Assembly: GCA_903907905.1 (NCBI GenBank)
Contig: CAIVPX010000033.1
Span: 62,001 to 126,000, forward strand
Length of the DNA: 64,000 nt
From: an uncultured bacterium
GTDB taxonomy: Bacteria; Pseudomonadota; Gammaproteobacteria; Burkholderiales; Burkholderiaceae_E
Reading direction: 5' to 3'
Of the stretch, positions 26,348 through 34,973 are shown piece by piece. A program made the translations under genes and the position numbers. Positions within the stretch are counted from its first letter, which is position 1, and each line of letters begins with the position of its first letter. Below the pieces are notes generated by a model. It saw nothing but the letters and a program-made list of their open reading frames with translations, did no database searches and was not told where the DNA came from.

Positions 26348-28012
26348 GTGAGGCGCGTGAGCCAGAACATTCCCTCTTTCACCGGACAGCCGCTCACGGT
26401 GGCGCAGGCCCTCGAGCAGGCGGCCGCGCGCTGGCCCGATCAGCCTTTCGTCAATGTGCTGAGCGAGACGGCCCGTGCCTACGGGATCGATGCTGGCGAA
26501 CTCGGCTACCGCGACGCCCTGGAACGGGTCACGACCCTGCGGCAGCAGTACGCCGGAGCGGGCTACGGCCATGGACATCGTGTCGGGCTCATGCTCGACA
26601 ACCGGCCCGCCTTTCTGTTGCACTGGCTCGCGCTCAATGGCCTGGGGGTGTCGGTGGTGCCGGTCAGTTCGGAGTTGCGCTCGGCCGAACTCGAGTACCT
26701 CATCGCTCATTCCGAGCTGCTGCTCGTCGTTGCGCCACCGGCGCGTCATGCGCTGCTCGAGGCCTCGGCGCGCGCGGCCGCTCAGGCGGTCGCCCTCATG
26801 GGTGACGGCGATCAGCCGCCACGGGCACGGCGCCCCGCGCCGGCCCTCGGCGAGCCTGTCGGGCTGGCCACCGAGTGCGGTCTGCTCTACACCTCGGGCA
26901 CCACCGGGCGGCCGAAGGGCTGCATGCTGAGCAATCGCTATTACCTGCTGGCGGGGGCGTGGTATGCCTCGCTGGGGGGGCATGTGTCCTTGCAGCCCGG
27001 GCGCGAGCGCATGCTGACACCGCTGCCGCTGGTGCACATGAACGCGATGGCGTTTTCCGTCACCGCCATGATGCTCACCGGCGGCTGCATCAGCCTGGTC
27101 GATCGATTTCATCCGGACAGCTGGTGGGCGAGCGTGCGAGAGTCGAAGGCCACGGTCATCCATTATCTGGGTGTGATGCCCGCCATGCTGATGAAGGCGC
27201 CCGAGTCCGCCCCCGACCGTGACCACAGCGTGCGCTTCGGTTTCGGTGCGGGCGTCAACCGCAGTCTGCATCAGCCGTTCGAAGCTCGCTTCGGGTTTCC
27301 GCTGATCGAAGCCTGGGCCATGACCGAAACCGGCGCGGGCGGGGTCATCATTGCGCATGACGAGCCGCGTGAGGTGGGGAGCAACTGTTTTGGTCGCGAG
27401 GCCGCCGATCTCGAGGTGCGTATCGTTGCCGATTCCGGCAGCCCAGCCGGGGTCGACGAGCCGGGTGAACTGCTGGTGCGGCATGCAGGGGCCGACCCGC
27501 GTGACGGCTTCTTCTCCGGCTACCTCAAGGACGAGCAGGCTACGGCCGAGGCCTGGGCGGGCGGCTGGTTCCACACCGGCGATGTGGTGCGGCGCGATGC
27601 GCAGGGACTGCTCCACTTCATCGACCGGCGCAAGAATGTGATTCGCCGCAGCGGTGAGAACATCGCCGCCATCGAGGTCGAGAGCGTGCTGCTGCAGCAT
27701 CCGGCCGTACGCGCCGTGGCGGTGGCGGCCACCCCCGATGCCTTACGCGGCGATGAGGTGCTGGCCTGCGTCATCACCGATTCCGACCCCGCCCCCGGGG
27801 CGCCACGCGATGCGCTCGCGCACGACCTGGTCCGCTGGTGTCTGGCGCGGCTGGCCTACTACAAGGCGCCGGGCTATGTGGCCTTCGTCGACAGTCTGCC
27901 GCTCACCAGTTCACAGAAAGTGCAGCGCGGCGAGTTGAAGCGGATGGCGGCGACGCTCCCCGGACAGTCCCATTGCGTCGACACGCGGGCCCTCAAGAAG
28001 CGTCAGAGCTGA
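26348..28012 (+). CDS. AMP-dependent acyl-CoA synthetase/ligase
   Basis: The 554-residue ANL-superfamily enzyme activates a carboxylic acid via acyl-AMP to the CoA thioester. The phosphate loop YTSGTTGRPKG is at 181-191, AMTETG lies in the adenine/acyl pocket, WFHTGDVV carries the ribose-binding Asp, and Lys524 (SQKVQR) is the catalytic lysine of the mobile C-domain. GTG at 26348 is assumed; a GTG at 26357 with GGGTGAGG upstream is equally possible. It lies between the oxygenases and the thiolase-like gene, so it probably activates a hydroxylated or ring-opened acid. Confidence 0.9.
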   Translation: MRRVSQNIPSFTGQPLTVAQALEQAAARWPDQPFVNVLSETARAYGIDAGELGYRDALERVTTLRQQYAGAGYGHGHRVGLMLDNRPAFLLHWLALNGLGVSVVPVSSELRSAELEYLIAHSELLLVVAPPARHALLEASARAAAQAVALMGDGDQPPRARRPAPALGEPVGLATECGLLYTSGTTGRPKGCMLSNRYYLLAGAWYASLGGHVSLQPGRERMLTPLPLVHMNAMAFSVTAMMLTGGCISLVDRFHPDSWWASVRESKATVIHYLGVMPAMLMKAPESAPDRDHSVRFGFGAGVNRSLHQPFEARFGFPLIEAWAMTETGAGGVIIAHDEPREVGSNCFGREAADLEVRIVADSGSPAGVDEPGELLVRHAGADPRDGFFSGYLKDEQATAEAWAGGWFHTGDVVRRDAQGLLHFIDRRKNVIRRSGENIAAIEVESVLLQHPAVRAVAVAATPDALRGDEVLACVITDSDPAPGAPRDALAHDLVRWCLARLAYYKAPGYVAFVDSLPLTSSQKVQRGELKRMAATLPGQSHCVDTRALKKRQS

Positions 28013-28014
28013 AC

Positions 28015-29184
28015 ATGCCATCCCGTCGACAATCCTATGAGGGCGTGGCGGTGGCGGTGCCGGTCACGGTGCCCTACCGGCGCTACTCCACGCGCGGGGC
28101 GCACTGGTTCCTGGGTCAGTCGCTGAGGCGACTGCTGGACGAGTCCGGGCTGGACAAGGCGCAGATCGACGGGCTGACAGTCAGCAGCTTTTCGCTGGGC
28201 CCGGATACTGCGGTGGGTATCACCCAGCACCTGGGCCTGTCGCCACGCTGGCTTGATTACCTGCCCAATGGCGGTGCCTCAGGCGTCATGGCTTTGCGTC
28301 GCGCAGCCCGGGCGGTTCAGGCGGGCGATGCGGACATCGTGGCCTGCGTGGCGGCGGACACCAACCATGTCGACTCATTCAGGCAGATGCTGGGCGGGTT
28401 CAGCTACTTCGCGCGTGACGCCAGTTACCCCTACGGGGCAGGCGGTCCCAATTCAATTTTCGCGCTGGTCACCGCGAACTACATGCGGCGCTATGGGGCC
28501 CGGCGTGACGACTTCGGGCGCATCGCGGTGAGCCAGCGGATCAACGCAATGAAGAACCCGTTGGCGTTGTTCAAGCAAGCGCTTTCGCTGGATGACTACA
28601 TGGCCGCGCGTGCCATTTCCGATCCCATCCATCTGTTTGATTGCGTGATGCCCTGCGCAGGCGGCGAAGCCTTTCTCGTGATGAGCGAGCAGCGCGCGCG
28701 TGAGCTTGCGCTCCCTCATGCCACGCTGCGTGGCGCGATCGAGCGCCACAACGCCTTTTCCGACGATCCGGTGATGGAGCGGGGCGGTTGGCGGGTCGAC
28801 CGCGATGATCTGTATGCCCAGGCCGGCGTTGCGCCCGGGGCGATCGATTTCATCCAGACCTATGACGACTACCCCGTGATCGTGATGCTGCAGTTCGAGG
28901 ACCTGGGCTTTTGTGACAAGGGTGAAGGCCCCGAGTTTGTCCGCTCGCGCGATCTCACCTACGCAGGCGATTTTCCGAACAACACCGGAGGCGGGCAACT
29001 GTCGGCGGGCCAGGCCGGTGCGGCGGGTGGTTTCATCGGCATGAACGAAGCCCTGCGACAACTCACCGGTCAGGCGGGCGAGCGTCAGGTGGCCGATGCG
29101 GAACTGGGTCTGGTCTGCGGCTTCGGGATGGTCACCTACGATCGCTGCCTGTGCACCGGCGCAGCGATTCTCGGGAGGTCCTGA
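28015..29184 (+). CDS. Thiolase-like (SCP-x/Ltp type) protein lacking the nucleophilic Cys
   Basis: The 389-residue protein starts at the ATG at 28015; the earlier frame overlaps the ligase. The thiolase fold is evident, but the nucleophile position reads NGGASG (85-90), Gly in place of Cys, and the usual GHP motif near the C-terminus reads GQAG. The final CGFG keeps the second Cys. Such proteins (Ltp2, BbsB) work with a DUF35 partner in retro-aldol or C-C forming reactions on CoA esters. The next gene is a DUF35 fusion, starting at the last base of the stop codon, consistent with a complex. Confidence 0.82.
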   Translation: MPSRRQSYEGVAVAVPVTVPYRRYSTRGAHWFLGQSLRRLLDESGLDKAQIDGLTVSSFSLGPDTAVGITQHLGLSPRWLDYLPNGGASGVMALRRAARAVQAGDADIVACVAADTNHVDSFRQMLGGFSYFARDASYPYGAGGPNSIFALVTANYMRRYGARRDDFGRIAVSQRINAMKNPLALFKQALSLDDYMAARAISDPIHLFDCVMPCAGGEAFLVMSEQRARELALPHATLRGAIERHNAFSDDPVMERGGWRVDRDDLYAQAGVAPGAIDFIQTYDDYPVIVMLQFEDLGFCDKGEGPEFVRSRDLTYAGDFPNNTGGGQLSAGQAGAAGGFIGMNEALRQLTGQAGERQVADAELGLVCGFGMVTYDRCLCTGAAILGRS

Positions 29185-30437
29185 TGTCCATGCCCATGAT
29201 GCGGCCGCGTCGCAAGAACCCGGTCCTGCGCACGCGCACCATCAATCTGCCGCCGGTCGCGCGCGGTCGCACGGCGCTGGGGCTGACCTCGGCTGCGGCC
29301 GAAGGGCGCTTTGCGCTGCAGGTCTGCGCCGACTGTCAGGCGGTTCAGTATCCGCCGCGCGAGGCCTGTCATCGCTGTCTGTCGGCGAAGCTGGTCTGGC
29401 GCGGGCAGCCCGGTGAGGGCGAGTTGCTGGCGGTGACCACACTGCGTCACAGCAACGACTTGTTCTTTCGTGAGCGCCTGCCCTGGCGCGTCGGTCTGGT
29501 ACGGCTCGACAGCGGGCCCTCTCTCATCGTGCACCTGCACGGCGACATCGGCGAGGCGCCCGCGCGCGTTCGGGTCGGCGCTCGACTCGATCGGGCGGGC
29601 CAGGCCGTTCTGATCGCTTTTCCCGAACTGGAGCAAGCCCACATGGCAGACGACCCGATCTTGCGCGAGATGGCCAGCGATCCCAAATTCAGGAAGGTGC
29701 TCGTCACCGATGGCAAGACGGCGGTCGGCCAGGCCATTGCCCGGGCCTTGGTCAAGGCCGGGGCCGACATCGTGTGGGTGGGGGTCGCCGAGCCCTGGAA
29801 GAAGACCGGCGGGCTTGAGCCGCTGCTGGCCTTGCCGCAGATCACTCAGGTGCCGCTCGATCTGACCAACAGTCGCTCGGTGCAGGCGCTGGCTGGCGAA
29901 CTGGCGGGCAAGGTCGACATCGTCATCAACAACGCCGAGGTGCACCGGGCCTTTGGCATCAGTGCGCGGCGAGGCACCGACGTGGCGCGCGACGAGATGG
30001 AGGTCAACTACTTCGGTCTGTTGCGGCTGTCGCAGGCGTTTGGCCCGGCGCTGCGGGCGCGCGCAGCCGACGGCGACGCCGGTGCCACGGCCTGGGTGAA
30101 CCTGCTGTCCATCTATGCGCTCAGCAATTTCCCGCCGCACGGCACTTTTTCAGCCTCCAAGGCGGCGGCGCTCTCGCTCTCGCAGTGCCTGCGCTCGGAA
30201 ATGCGTCAGGCGGGTATCCGGGTGATCAACCTCTTTCCCGGTCCGATTGATGACGAGTGGAATCAGAACGTTCAGCCACCGAAGCTCGCACCCGCCGCGC
30301 TGGCCTCGGCCCTCGTCAAGGCGCTGCGCGATGGCGTGGAAGATGTGTACCCCGGGGACGTGGCGCAGGAGTGGCTCGAGCGTTGGCGTGAGGATCCCAA
30401 GGTGCTTGAGCGCGAGTTGGCGCTCGGAGGGTCCTGA
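29184..30437 (+). CDS. DUF35 (Zn ribbon/OB-fold) - SDR fusion protein
   Basis: A 417-residue fusion. Residues about 25-150 form a DUF35 module with zinc ligands Cys48, Cys51, Cys62 and Cys65 (CADC, CHRC) followed by an OB fold. Residues about 168-400 form an SDR domain, but its motifs are damaged: TDGKTAVG in place of TGxxxGIG, NNAE in place of NNAG, and Phe322 where the catalytic Tyr should be (FSASK); Ser309 and Lys326 remain. The SDR half may therefore bind a nucleotide or CoA ester without classical hydride transfer. Directly follows its presumed thiolase-like partner. No frameshift is seen at the domain junction, so the fusion looks genuine. Confidence 0.82.
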   Translation: MSMPMMRPRRKNPVLRTRTINLPPVARGRTALGLTSAAAEGRFALQVCADCQAVQYPPREACHRCLSAKLVWRGQPGEGELLAVTTLRHSNDLFFRERLPWRVGLVRLDSGPSLIVHLHGDIGEAPARVRVGARLDRAGQAVLIAFPELEQAHMADDPILREMASDPKFRKVLVTDGKTAVGQAIARALVKAGADIVWVGVAEPWKKTGGLEPLLALPQITQVPLDLTNSRSVQALAGELAGKVDIVINNAEVHRAFGISARRGTDVARDEMEVNYFGLLRLSQAFGPALRARAADGDAGATAWVNLLSIYALSNFPPHGTFSASKAAALSLSQCLRSEMRQAGIRVINLFPGPIDDEWNQNVQPPKLAPAALASALVKALRDGVEDVYPGDVAQEWLERWREDPKVLERELALGGS

Positions 30438-30440
30438 ACC

Positions 30441-31238
30441 ATGAGTGCCTCCAATACGCCCGTGCTGTCGGCGCTGGTCCAGGCGCTATCGAGTTCGCGC
30501 GTGCGGGTGATCGACCTCACCCAGGTGCTGTCGCCCGAGTTTCCGCAGATCACCCTGCCGCCTGAAATGGGCCAGTGCTGGCCCTTTCGTATCGAAGAGG
30601 TGTCGCGCTATGACGAGCGCGGGCCGGGCTGGTACTGGAACAATTTTTCCTGCGGCGAGCATACCGGCACCCACTTCGATGCCCCCATCCACTGGGTCTC
30701 GGGACGCGACCTGCCGAACAACTCGGTCGACACCATTCCGGTCGGCCAGTTCATCGCGCCGGCAGTCGTCATCGACTGCCACGAGCAGGCGCTGGCTGAC
30801 CCCGATTACCTGCTGACGGTGGCGGACATCGAGGCCTTCGAGGCGGCGCATGGCCGCATTCCCAAAGGGGCCTGGGTGCTGATGCGCACCGACTGGTCCA
30901 AGCGCCAAGACCCTGAGGCCTATCAGAACTTCGACGAAACCGGCCAGCATACGCCCGGACCCAGCGCCGAGGCCGTGCGGTTTATGGTCGAGCAGCGCGA
31001 TGTCATCGGCTTTGGCTCGGAGGCCATCGGCACCGACGCCGGGCAGGGCTATCACCTGCGCCCGCCCTATCCCTGTCACTACTACATGCACGGTGCCGGG
31101 CGCTATGGTCTGCAATGCTTGTGCAACCTCGACCTGTTGCCACCCACGGGAGCGGTACTGGTGTGCCCGCCGCTCAAGATTCAGCAGGGCAGCGGCAGTC
31201 CCTTGCGCGTGCTGGCGCTGGTCGAGGAAAGCATTTGA
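30441..31238 (+). CDS. Cyclase family protein (kynurenine formamidase-like metal hydrolase)
   Basis: The 265-residue product has the signature HTGTHFDAPIHW at 74-85, the metal-binding HxGTHxDxPxH motif of the cyclase/kynurenine formamidase family. Members hydrolyse amides, lactones or cyclic esters using divalent metal. The start follows GGAGGG, 3 bases after the fusion gene stop. In this operon it could open a ring or lactone produced after oxygenation; isatin-hydrolase-like activity is another option in the family. No signal peptide. Confidence 0.85.
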   Translation: MSASNTPVLSALVQALSSSRVRVIDLTQVLSPEFPQITLPPEMGQCWPFRIEEVSRYDERGPGWYWNNFSCGEHTGTHFDAPIHWVSGRDLPNNSVDTIPVGQFIAPAVVIDCHEQALADPDYLLTVADIEAFEAAHGRIPKGAWVLMRTDWSKRQDPEAYQNFDETGQHTPGPSAEAVRFMVEQRDVIGFGSEAIGTDAGQGYHLRPPYPCHYYMHGAGRYGLQCLCNLDLLPPTGAVLVCPPLKIQQGSGSPLRVLALVEESI

Positions 31239-31322
31239 TGGGCGCCGCTGTGGGCGTCAGGTCAAAGCTGACCGGGGCGCGCGAATGAGCGCGGGCGCAG
31301 CCTGCGCAGCGGAGGGCTGTTG

Positions 31323-32045
31323 ATGGCGGGGGTATCACTGGTCACCGGCGGCAGTGCCGGCATCGGTCTGGAGATCTGCCGGCGTCTGCTGGCAAGGGGT
31401 GACGAGGTCATTTCCCTGTCGCTCGAGCCCAGCCCGCTTCGGCATGAGCGTCTGCACAGCTGGCAGATCGATCTTAGCGATCGTGCGGCGACGCAGGCCC
31501 TCGCCGCCGAGCTTGCCCAGCGCTTCGAAATCCTCACGCTGGTGCATAACGCGGGCGTGGTGCGCGAGGCTCGTCTGGCCGATGCCCGACCCGAGGTGCT
31601 GGACGAGTTGGTCAATCTGCACCTGGCGGCCCCAATCGTTCTGGCTCAGGCGGCCCTGCCCGCCATGCGCGCCCACCGCTTCGGGCGCATCGTGCTCATT
31701 TCGTCCCGCGCGGCCCTGGGGCTGCCCGGACGTACCCACTACTCGGCGACCAAGGCCGGGCTGATCGGGTTGGCCCGCACCTGGGCGCTCGAGTTGGCAG
31801 GGGAGGGCATCACCGTCAACGTGGTGGCGCCAGGTCCGGTTCGTACCGACATGTTCCATGCCGTGATTGAGCCGGGCAGCGCCCGCGAGCGCGCGATTGC
31901 TGCGGCCATCCCGGTGGGCCGGCTCGGCGAGGTGGCCGATGTGGCCCGCGCGGTCGATTTTTTCGTGGCGCCGGACGCGGGCTTTGTCACCGGCCAGGTG
32001 CTCTACGTCTGTGGTGGTTCAAGCGTGGGGACGCTGACGATCTGA
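31323..32045 (+). CDS. SDR family oxidoreductase
   Basis: A classical 240-residue SDR with an intact active site: VTGGSAGIG near residue 6, HNAGVV, SSRAALG with catalytic Ser, and YSATK with Tyr/Lys. A GGAGG ribosome site precedes the ATG at 31323. It ends the oxygenase operon, 84 bases after the cyclase gene. Function may be oxidation of a cis-dihydrodiol or beta-hydroxyacyl-CoA; an intact SDR here contrasts with the degenerate SDR domain upstream and may supply the real dehydrogenase step. Confidence 0.86.
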   Translation: MAGVSLVTGGSAGIGLEICRRLLARGDEVISLSLEPSPLRHERLHSWQIDLSDRAATQALAAELAQRFEILTLVHNAGVVREARLADARPEVLDELVNLHLAAPIVLAQAALPAMRAHRFGRIVLISSRAALGLPGRTHYSATKAGLIGLARTWALELAGEGITVNVVAPGPVRTDMFHAVIEPGSARERAIAAAIPVGRLGEVADVARAVDFFVAPDAGFVTGQVLYVCGGSSVGTLTI

Positions 32046-32131
32046 GTGCAGACGCGGGCCGAGCACGCCAGCCGGCTGGTTCACCGAGCATCGCCGAGTG
32101 CGGTGCGTGGCGACGGCGGGCGGGCTCGAGT

Positions 32132-32932
32132 TCAGTCGGCCAGCGCGGTGAGGCAGTTGTCGGCGGCGGCCTCCAGGGGGCGAAAATCGCGCGCCGCCAG
32201 GTACTCGGGCCGCTGGAACGAAGTGCCTCGATTGTCGATCGTGCAGACGTTCAGGTAGAGGATGACGCGTTTGAGCGGCGTGATATTGACGGTGGACCCG
32301 TGAACCACCTGCATGTTCATGAAGACGACCGAACCAGCGGGGCCGGTGATGTGCTCGAGCCCGTAGCGGTCGATGAGCTGGGTCATTCGCTGCGTGGTGA
32401 TGTCATAGCGGTATTTTGACGCCCGATCGCGGTCTTCAGCCTCGGTCTCGGTGCTGGCCTCGGACACCACCCCTTCGACATGCGAGCCCGGAACCGCCAT
32501 CAGCGGGGCGTTGAAGTCGTTCACGTCGTTGAGAAACACGGCAATCATGATGCCGTCGGGACGCGGCACGCCATCCACCCGGTGATAGGTGCCGAAATCC
32601 TGATGCCAGTTCACGATTGCGCCGCCCGTCTGCTTGGCGTTGACCCGCGACTGATGCACGTAAACCGGCTGCCCGAGCAACTGCTCGCAAATGCCCACCA
32701 GGCGCGGATGGCGGGCGAGTGTCGCGAGCCGCTCATCGAGCAGATGCATGCCGTAGATCACGTGCGGAAGCCCATTGCGCTCGCGCATGACCTGGGGGCC
32801 CTCCAGACCGATCACGCGTTCCGTACCCGCATTCAGCACCTCGACTTCGCGGGCGCTCAGCAAGCCGGGCAGGCAGATGTAGCCCTTGCGGCGGTACTCG
32901 TCGGCGAGGGCAGGATCGATGGTGTGCGGCAT
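32132..32932 (-). CDS. Phytanoyl-CoA dioxygenase (PhyH) family Fe(II)/2-oxoglutarate oxygenase
   Basis: The 266-residue product starts at the ATG at 32932 with GAAGGAG upstream. Iron ligands are His110 and Asp112 (NWHQDF) and distal His211 (VVHGS); Arg222 is placed to bind 2-oxoglutarate. PhyH enzymes hydroxylate CoA esters or small amines and acids. It is the last gene of the leftward Dpp operon, 20 bases after the ATPase gene, so it probably oxidises the imported compound. Convergent with the SDR; the 86-base gap has no clear terminator. Confidence 0.88.
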   Translation of the reverse strand: MPHTIDPALADEYRRKGYICLPGLLSAREVEVLNAGTERVIGLEGPQVMRERNGLPHVIYGMHLLDERLATLARHPRLVGICEQLLGQPVYVHQSRVNAKQTGGAIVNWHQDFGTYHRVDGVPRPDGIMIAVFLNDVNDFNAPLMAVPGSHVEGVVSEASTETEAEDRDRASKYRYDITTQRMTQLIDRYGLEHITGPAGSVVFMNMQVVHGSTVNITPLKRVILYLNVCTIDNRGTSFQRPEYLAARDFRPLEAAADNCLTALAD

Positions 32933-32952
32933 CGTAGGTCTCCTTCGTGATG

Positions 32953-33957
32953 TCAGGGGGCGGTTGCGGTGACCCGTGCGGGGTCTGAAACGGGTGTGAG
33001 CTCGGTGCGTCGGTGACAGGCGATCCAGTGGTTCGCCCCATGCTCGGTGAGTTCGGGCGCTGCAAGCCGGCATGCGTCCAGGGCCATCGGGCAACGCGTG
33101 TGAAAGCGGCAGCCGGATGGCGGGTTGGCCGGGTCGGGCATGTCCCCGGCGAGCAAGCTGCCGCCCTGGACCCGCGCGGGATCGGGCACCGGGATCGCCT
33201 CGATCAGTGCGCGGGTGTAGGGATGCAGGGGGGCGACATGCAGTGCGGCGGTCGGCACGATCTCCATCACCTTGCCCAGATACAGCACCACGACACGCTC
33301 GCAGCTGTGTTCGACGATGGCCAGATTGTGGGAGATGAAGAGGTAAGCGATCCCCTGCTCGCGTCGGATTTCCATCAGCAGATTGATCACCTGCGCCTGA
33401 ATGGATACATCGAGCGCCGAGACCGGTTCGTCGAGTACGATGAAGCGGGGCCGCACGCTGATGGCCCGGGCGATCCCGATGCGCTGGCGCTGACCGCCGC
33501 TGAACTGATGCGGGTAGCGATCCAGGTCGCGTGCATGCAGGCCCACGCGCTCGAGGGCGCGCACGGCGAGGCCTTCGAGTTCGTCGCGGGTGTGTCGCTG
33601 GAGGTGGCGTACCGGCTCGGTCAGGATGGCGCGTACCGTTTGCCGGGGGCTGAGCGCGTCGTAGGGGTCCTGAAACACGGCCTGCGCCTGCCCGCGAAGG
33701 GCGGCCACGGCGGCGCGCCCCTGGGGCAGTTGCCGGCCGTCGAGCAAGACGCTGCCTGAAGTGGGCGCCGTCAGGCCGAGCAGCATCTGGCCCAGCGTCG
33801 ACTTGCCCGAGCCTGATTCGCCGACCAATCCTACGGACTCGCCCGGGGCGATGCTGAAACTGACCTCATCGACGGCACGTACCCACTGCCGGGTCATGGG
33901 CCACGCAACGCTGCGCGCGGCCCGGTAGTGCTTGGAGAGCTGACGCAACTCGATCAT
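32953..33957 (-). CDS. dppF: Dipeptide/oligopeptide ABC transporter ATP-binding protein (DppF/OppF-like)
   Basis: The 334-residue ATPase starts at the ATG at 33957, overlapping the dppD stop by 4 bases. Walker A GESGSGKST, signature SGGQRQRIGIARA, Walker B FIVLDEPVSALD and the C-terminal oligopeptide-type extension with CRFHTRCPMA cysteines are present. It pairs with DppD to energise import through DppBC. Substrate may be peptides, opines, nickel or other small molecules. Confidence 0.93.
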   Translation of the reverse strand: MIELRQLSKHYRAARSVAWPMTRQWVRAVDEVSFSIAPGESVGLVGESGSGKSTLGQMLLGLTAPTSGSVLLDGRQLPQGRAAVAALRGQAQAVFQDPYDALSPRQTVRAILTEPVRHLQRHTRDELEGLAVRALERVGLHARDLDRYPHQFSGGQRQRIGIARAISVRPRFIVLDEPVSALDVSIQAQVINLLMEIRREQGIAYLFISHNLAIVEHSCERVVVLYLGKVMEIVPTAALHVAPLHPYTRALIEAIPVPDPARVQGGSLLAGDMPDPANPPSGCRFHTRCPMALDACRLAAPELTEHGANHWIACHRRTELTPVSDPARVTATAP

Positions 33958-34973
33958 GCGAGGGGCGCTCCACTCACCGACCGTCCAGCACTGACCGGAC
34001 ACCGGTGGCCGAATGCAGGCTCGAGCGGGATCCACGGCGGCGTCTCGCGATGACAGGCCTCGCGGGTGTCGCCGCAGCGGGGCGCGAACGCGCAGCCCGG
34101 CGGCATGGCCAACAGGTCGGGCGGCTGGCCCGGCATGGCCGCGAGAACCTCGCGCCGCTGCCCGAAAACGGGGTTCGAGGCGAGCAGCCCCCGGGTATAC
34201 GGATGCATCGGACGGGCGAACAACTCGCTGGCGCGTGTGTACTCCACCACCCGGCCCGCATACATCACCGCGACCGTATCGCACAGCCGGGCCACCACCC
34301 CGAGGTCGTGGGTGATCAGGATGACGGCGGTGCCGTGTGTGTGCCGAACGTGCCGGATCAGTTCAAGAATCTGCGCTTGAATCGTCACATCGAGCGCCGT
34401 GGTCGGTTCGTCTGCGATCAGCAGTTCGGGCTCTGCCATCAAGGCCATCGCGATCGCCACGCGCTGCTTCATGCCGCCGCTCAATTGAAAGGGGTAACTG
34501 CGGGCCACGCGCGCCGGCGCGGGGATGCGCACCTCCGCCAGCAATTCGAGCATGCGGCTTTCGGCGGACCGCCCCCCCGGGACGCCGCGCTCGGGGTGCA
34601 GGCGCAGCGCCTCGAGCATCTGGGCGCGGATGGTGAGCACCGGGTTGAGCGCCGTGCTGGGGTTTTGCGTGACCATCGCGATACGGGCACCCCGGACACG
34701 CCGCATCGCGTGCGGGTCTAGGCGCATGAGGTCGAGGCCATCGAAGCGCACTGTGCCGTCTGACAGGGCGAACGGCGCGCCGGGCACCACCCGCAGGATC
34801 GATTGCGCCAGCACGCTCTTGCCTGAGCCCGACTCGCCGACGATACCGAGAATCTCGCCCCGGTTGACCCGCAAACTGACGCCATCGACCGCGCGCAGGA
34901 CCCCGAGCGGCGTGGCGAAATGCGTACGCAGGTGCTCGAGCTCGAGCAATGGGGGTGGGGGGCCGGCGCTCAT
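33954..34973 (-). CDS. dppD: Dipeptide/oligopeptide ABC transporter ATP-binding protein (DppD-like)
   Basis: The 339-residue ATPase starts at the ATG at 34973, overlapping dppC by 4 bases. Walker A GESGSGKSV, signature LSGGMKQRVAIAMA, Walker B LLIADEPTTALD, and the C-terminal GCAFAPRCGDTREAC cluster typical of the DppD/OppD group. It is the first of two ATPases of the importer; the longer frame to the left of the start overlaps dppC and is not used. Confidence 0.93.
   Translation of the reverse strand: MSAGPPPPLLELEHLRTHFATPLGVLRAVDGVSLRVNRGEILGIVGESGSGKSVLAQSILRVVPGAPFALSDGTVRFDGLDLMRLDPHAMRRVRGARIAMVTQNPSTALNPVLTIRAQMLEALRLHPERGVPGGRSAESRMLELLAEVRIPAPARVARSYPFQLSGGMKQRVAIAMALMAEPELLIADEPTTALDVTIQAQILELIRHVRHTHGTAVILITHDLGVVARLCDTVAVMYAGRVVEYTRASELFARPMHPYTRGLLASNPVFGQRREVLAAMPGQPPDLLAMPPGCAFAPRCGDTREACHRETPPWIPLEPAFGHRCPVSAGRSVSGAPLA

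Noticed and set aside
26045-27700. 551-codon open frame antisense to the CoA ligase
   Set aside because: The ligase motifs are intact on the plus strand; the antisense frame is a GC-bias shadow.
29184-30437. The DUF35-SDR fusion as a frameshift joining two genes
   Set aside because: The frame is continuous through a linker of about 20 residues (FPELEQAHMADDPILREM) with no stop or second ribosome site needed; both halves read well in the same frame.
32068-32079. CCAGCCGGCTGG palindrome between the SDR and PhyH genes as a terminator
   Set aside because: It has no loop and no T-run, so it cannot form a terminator hairpin.
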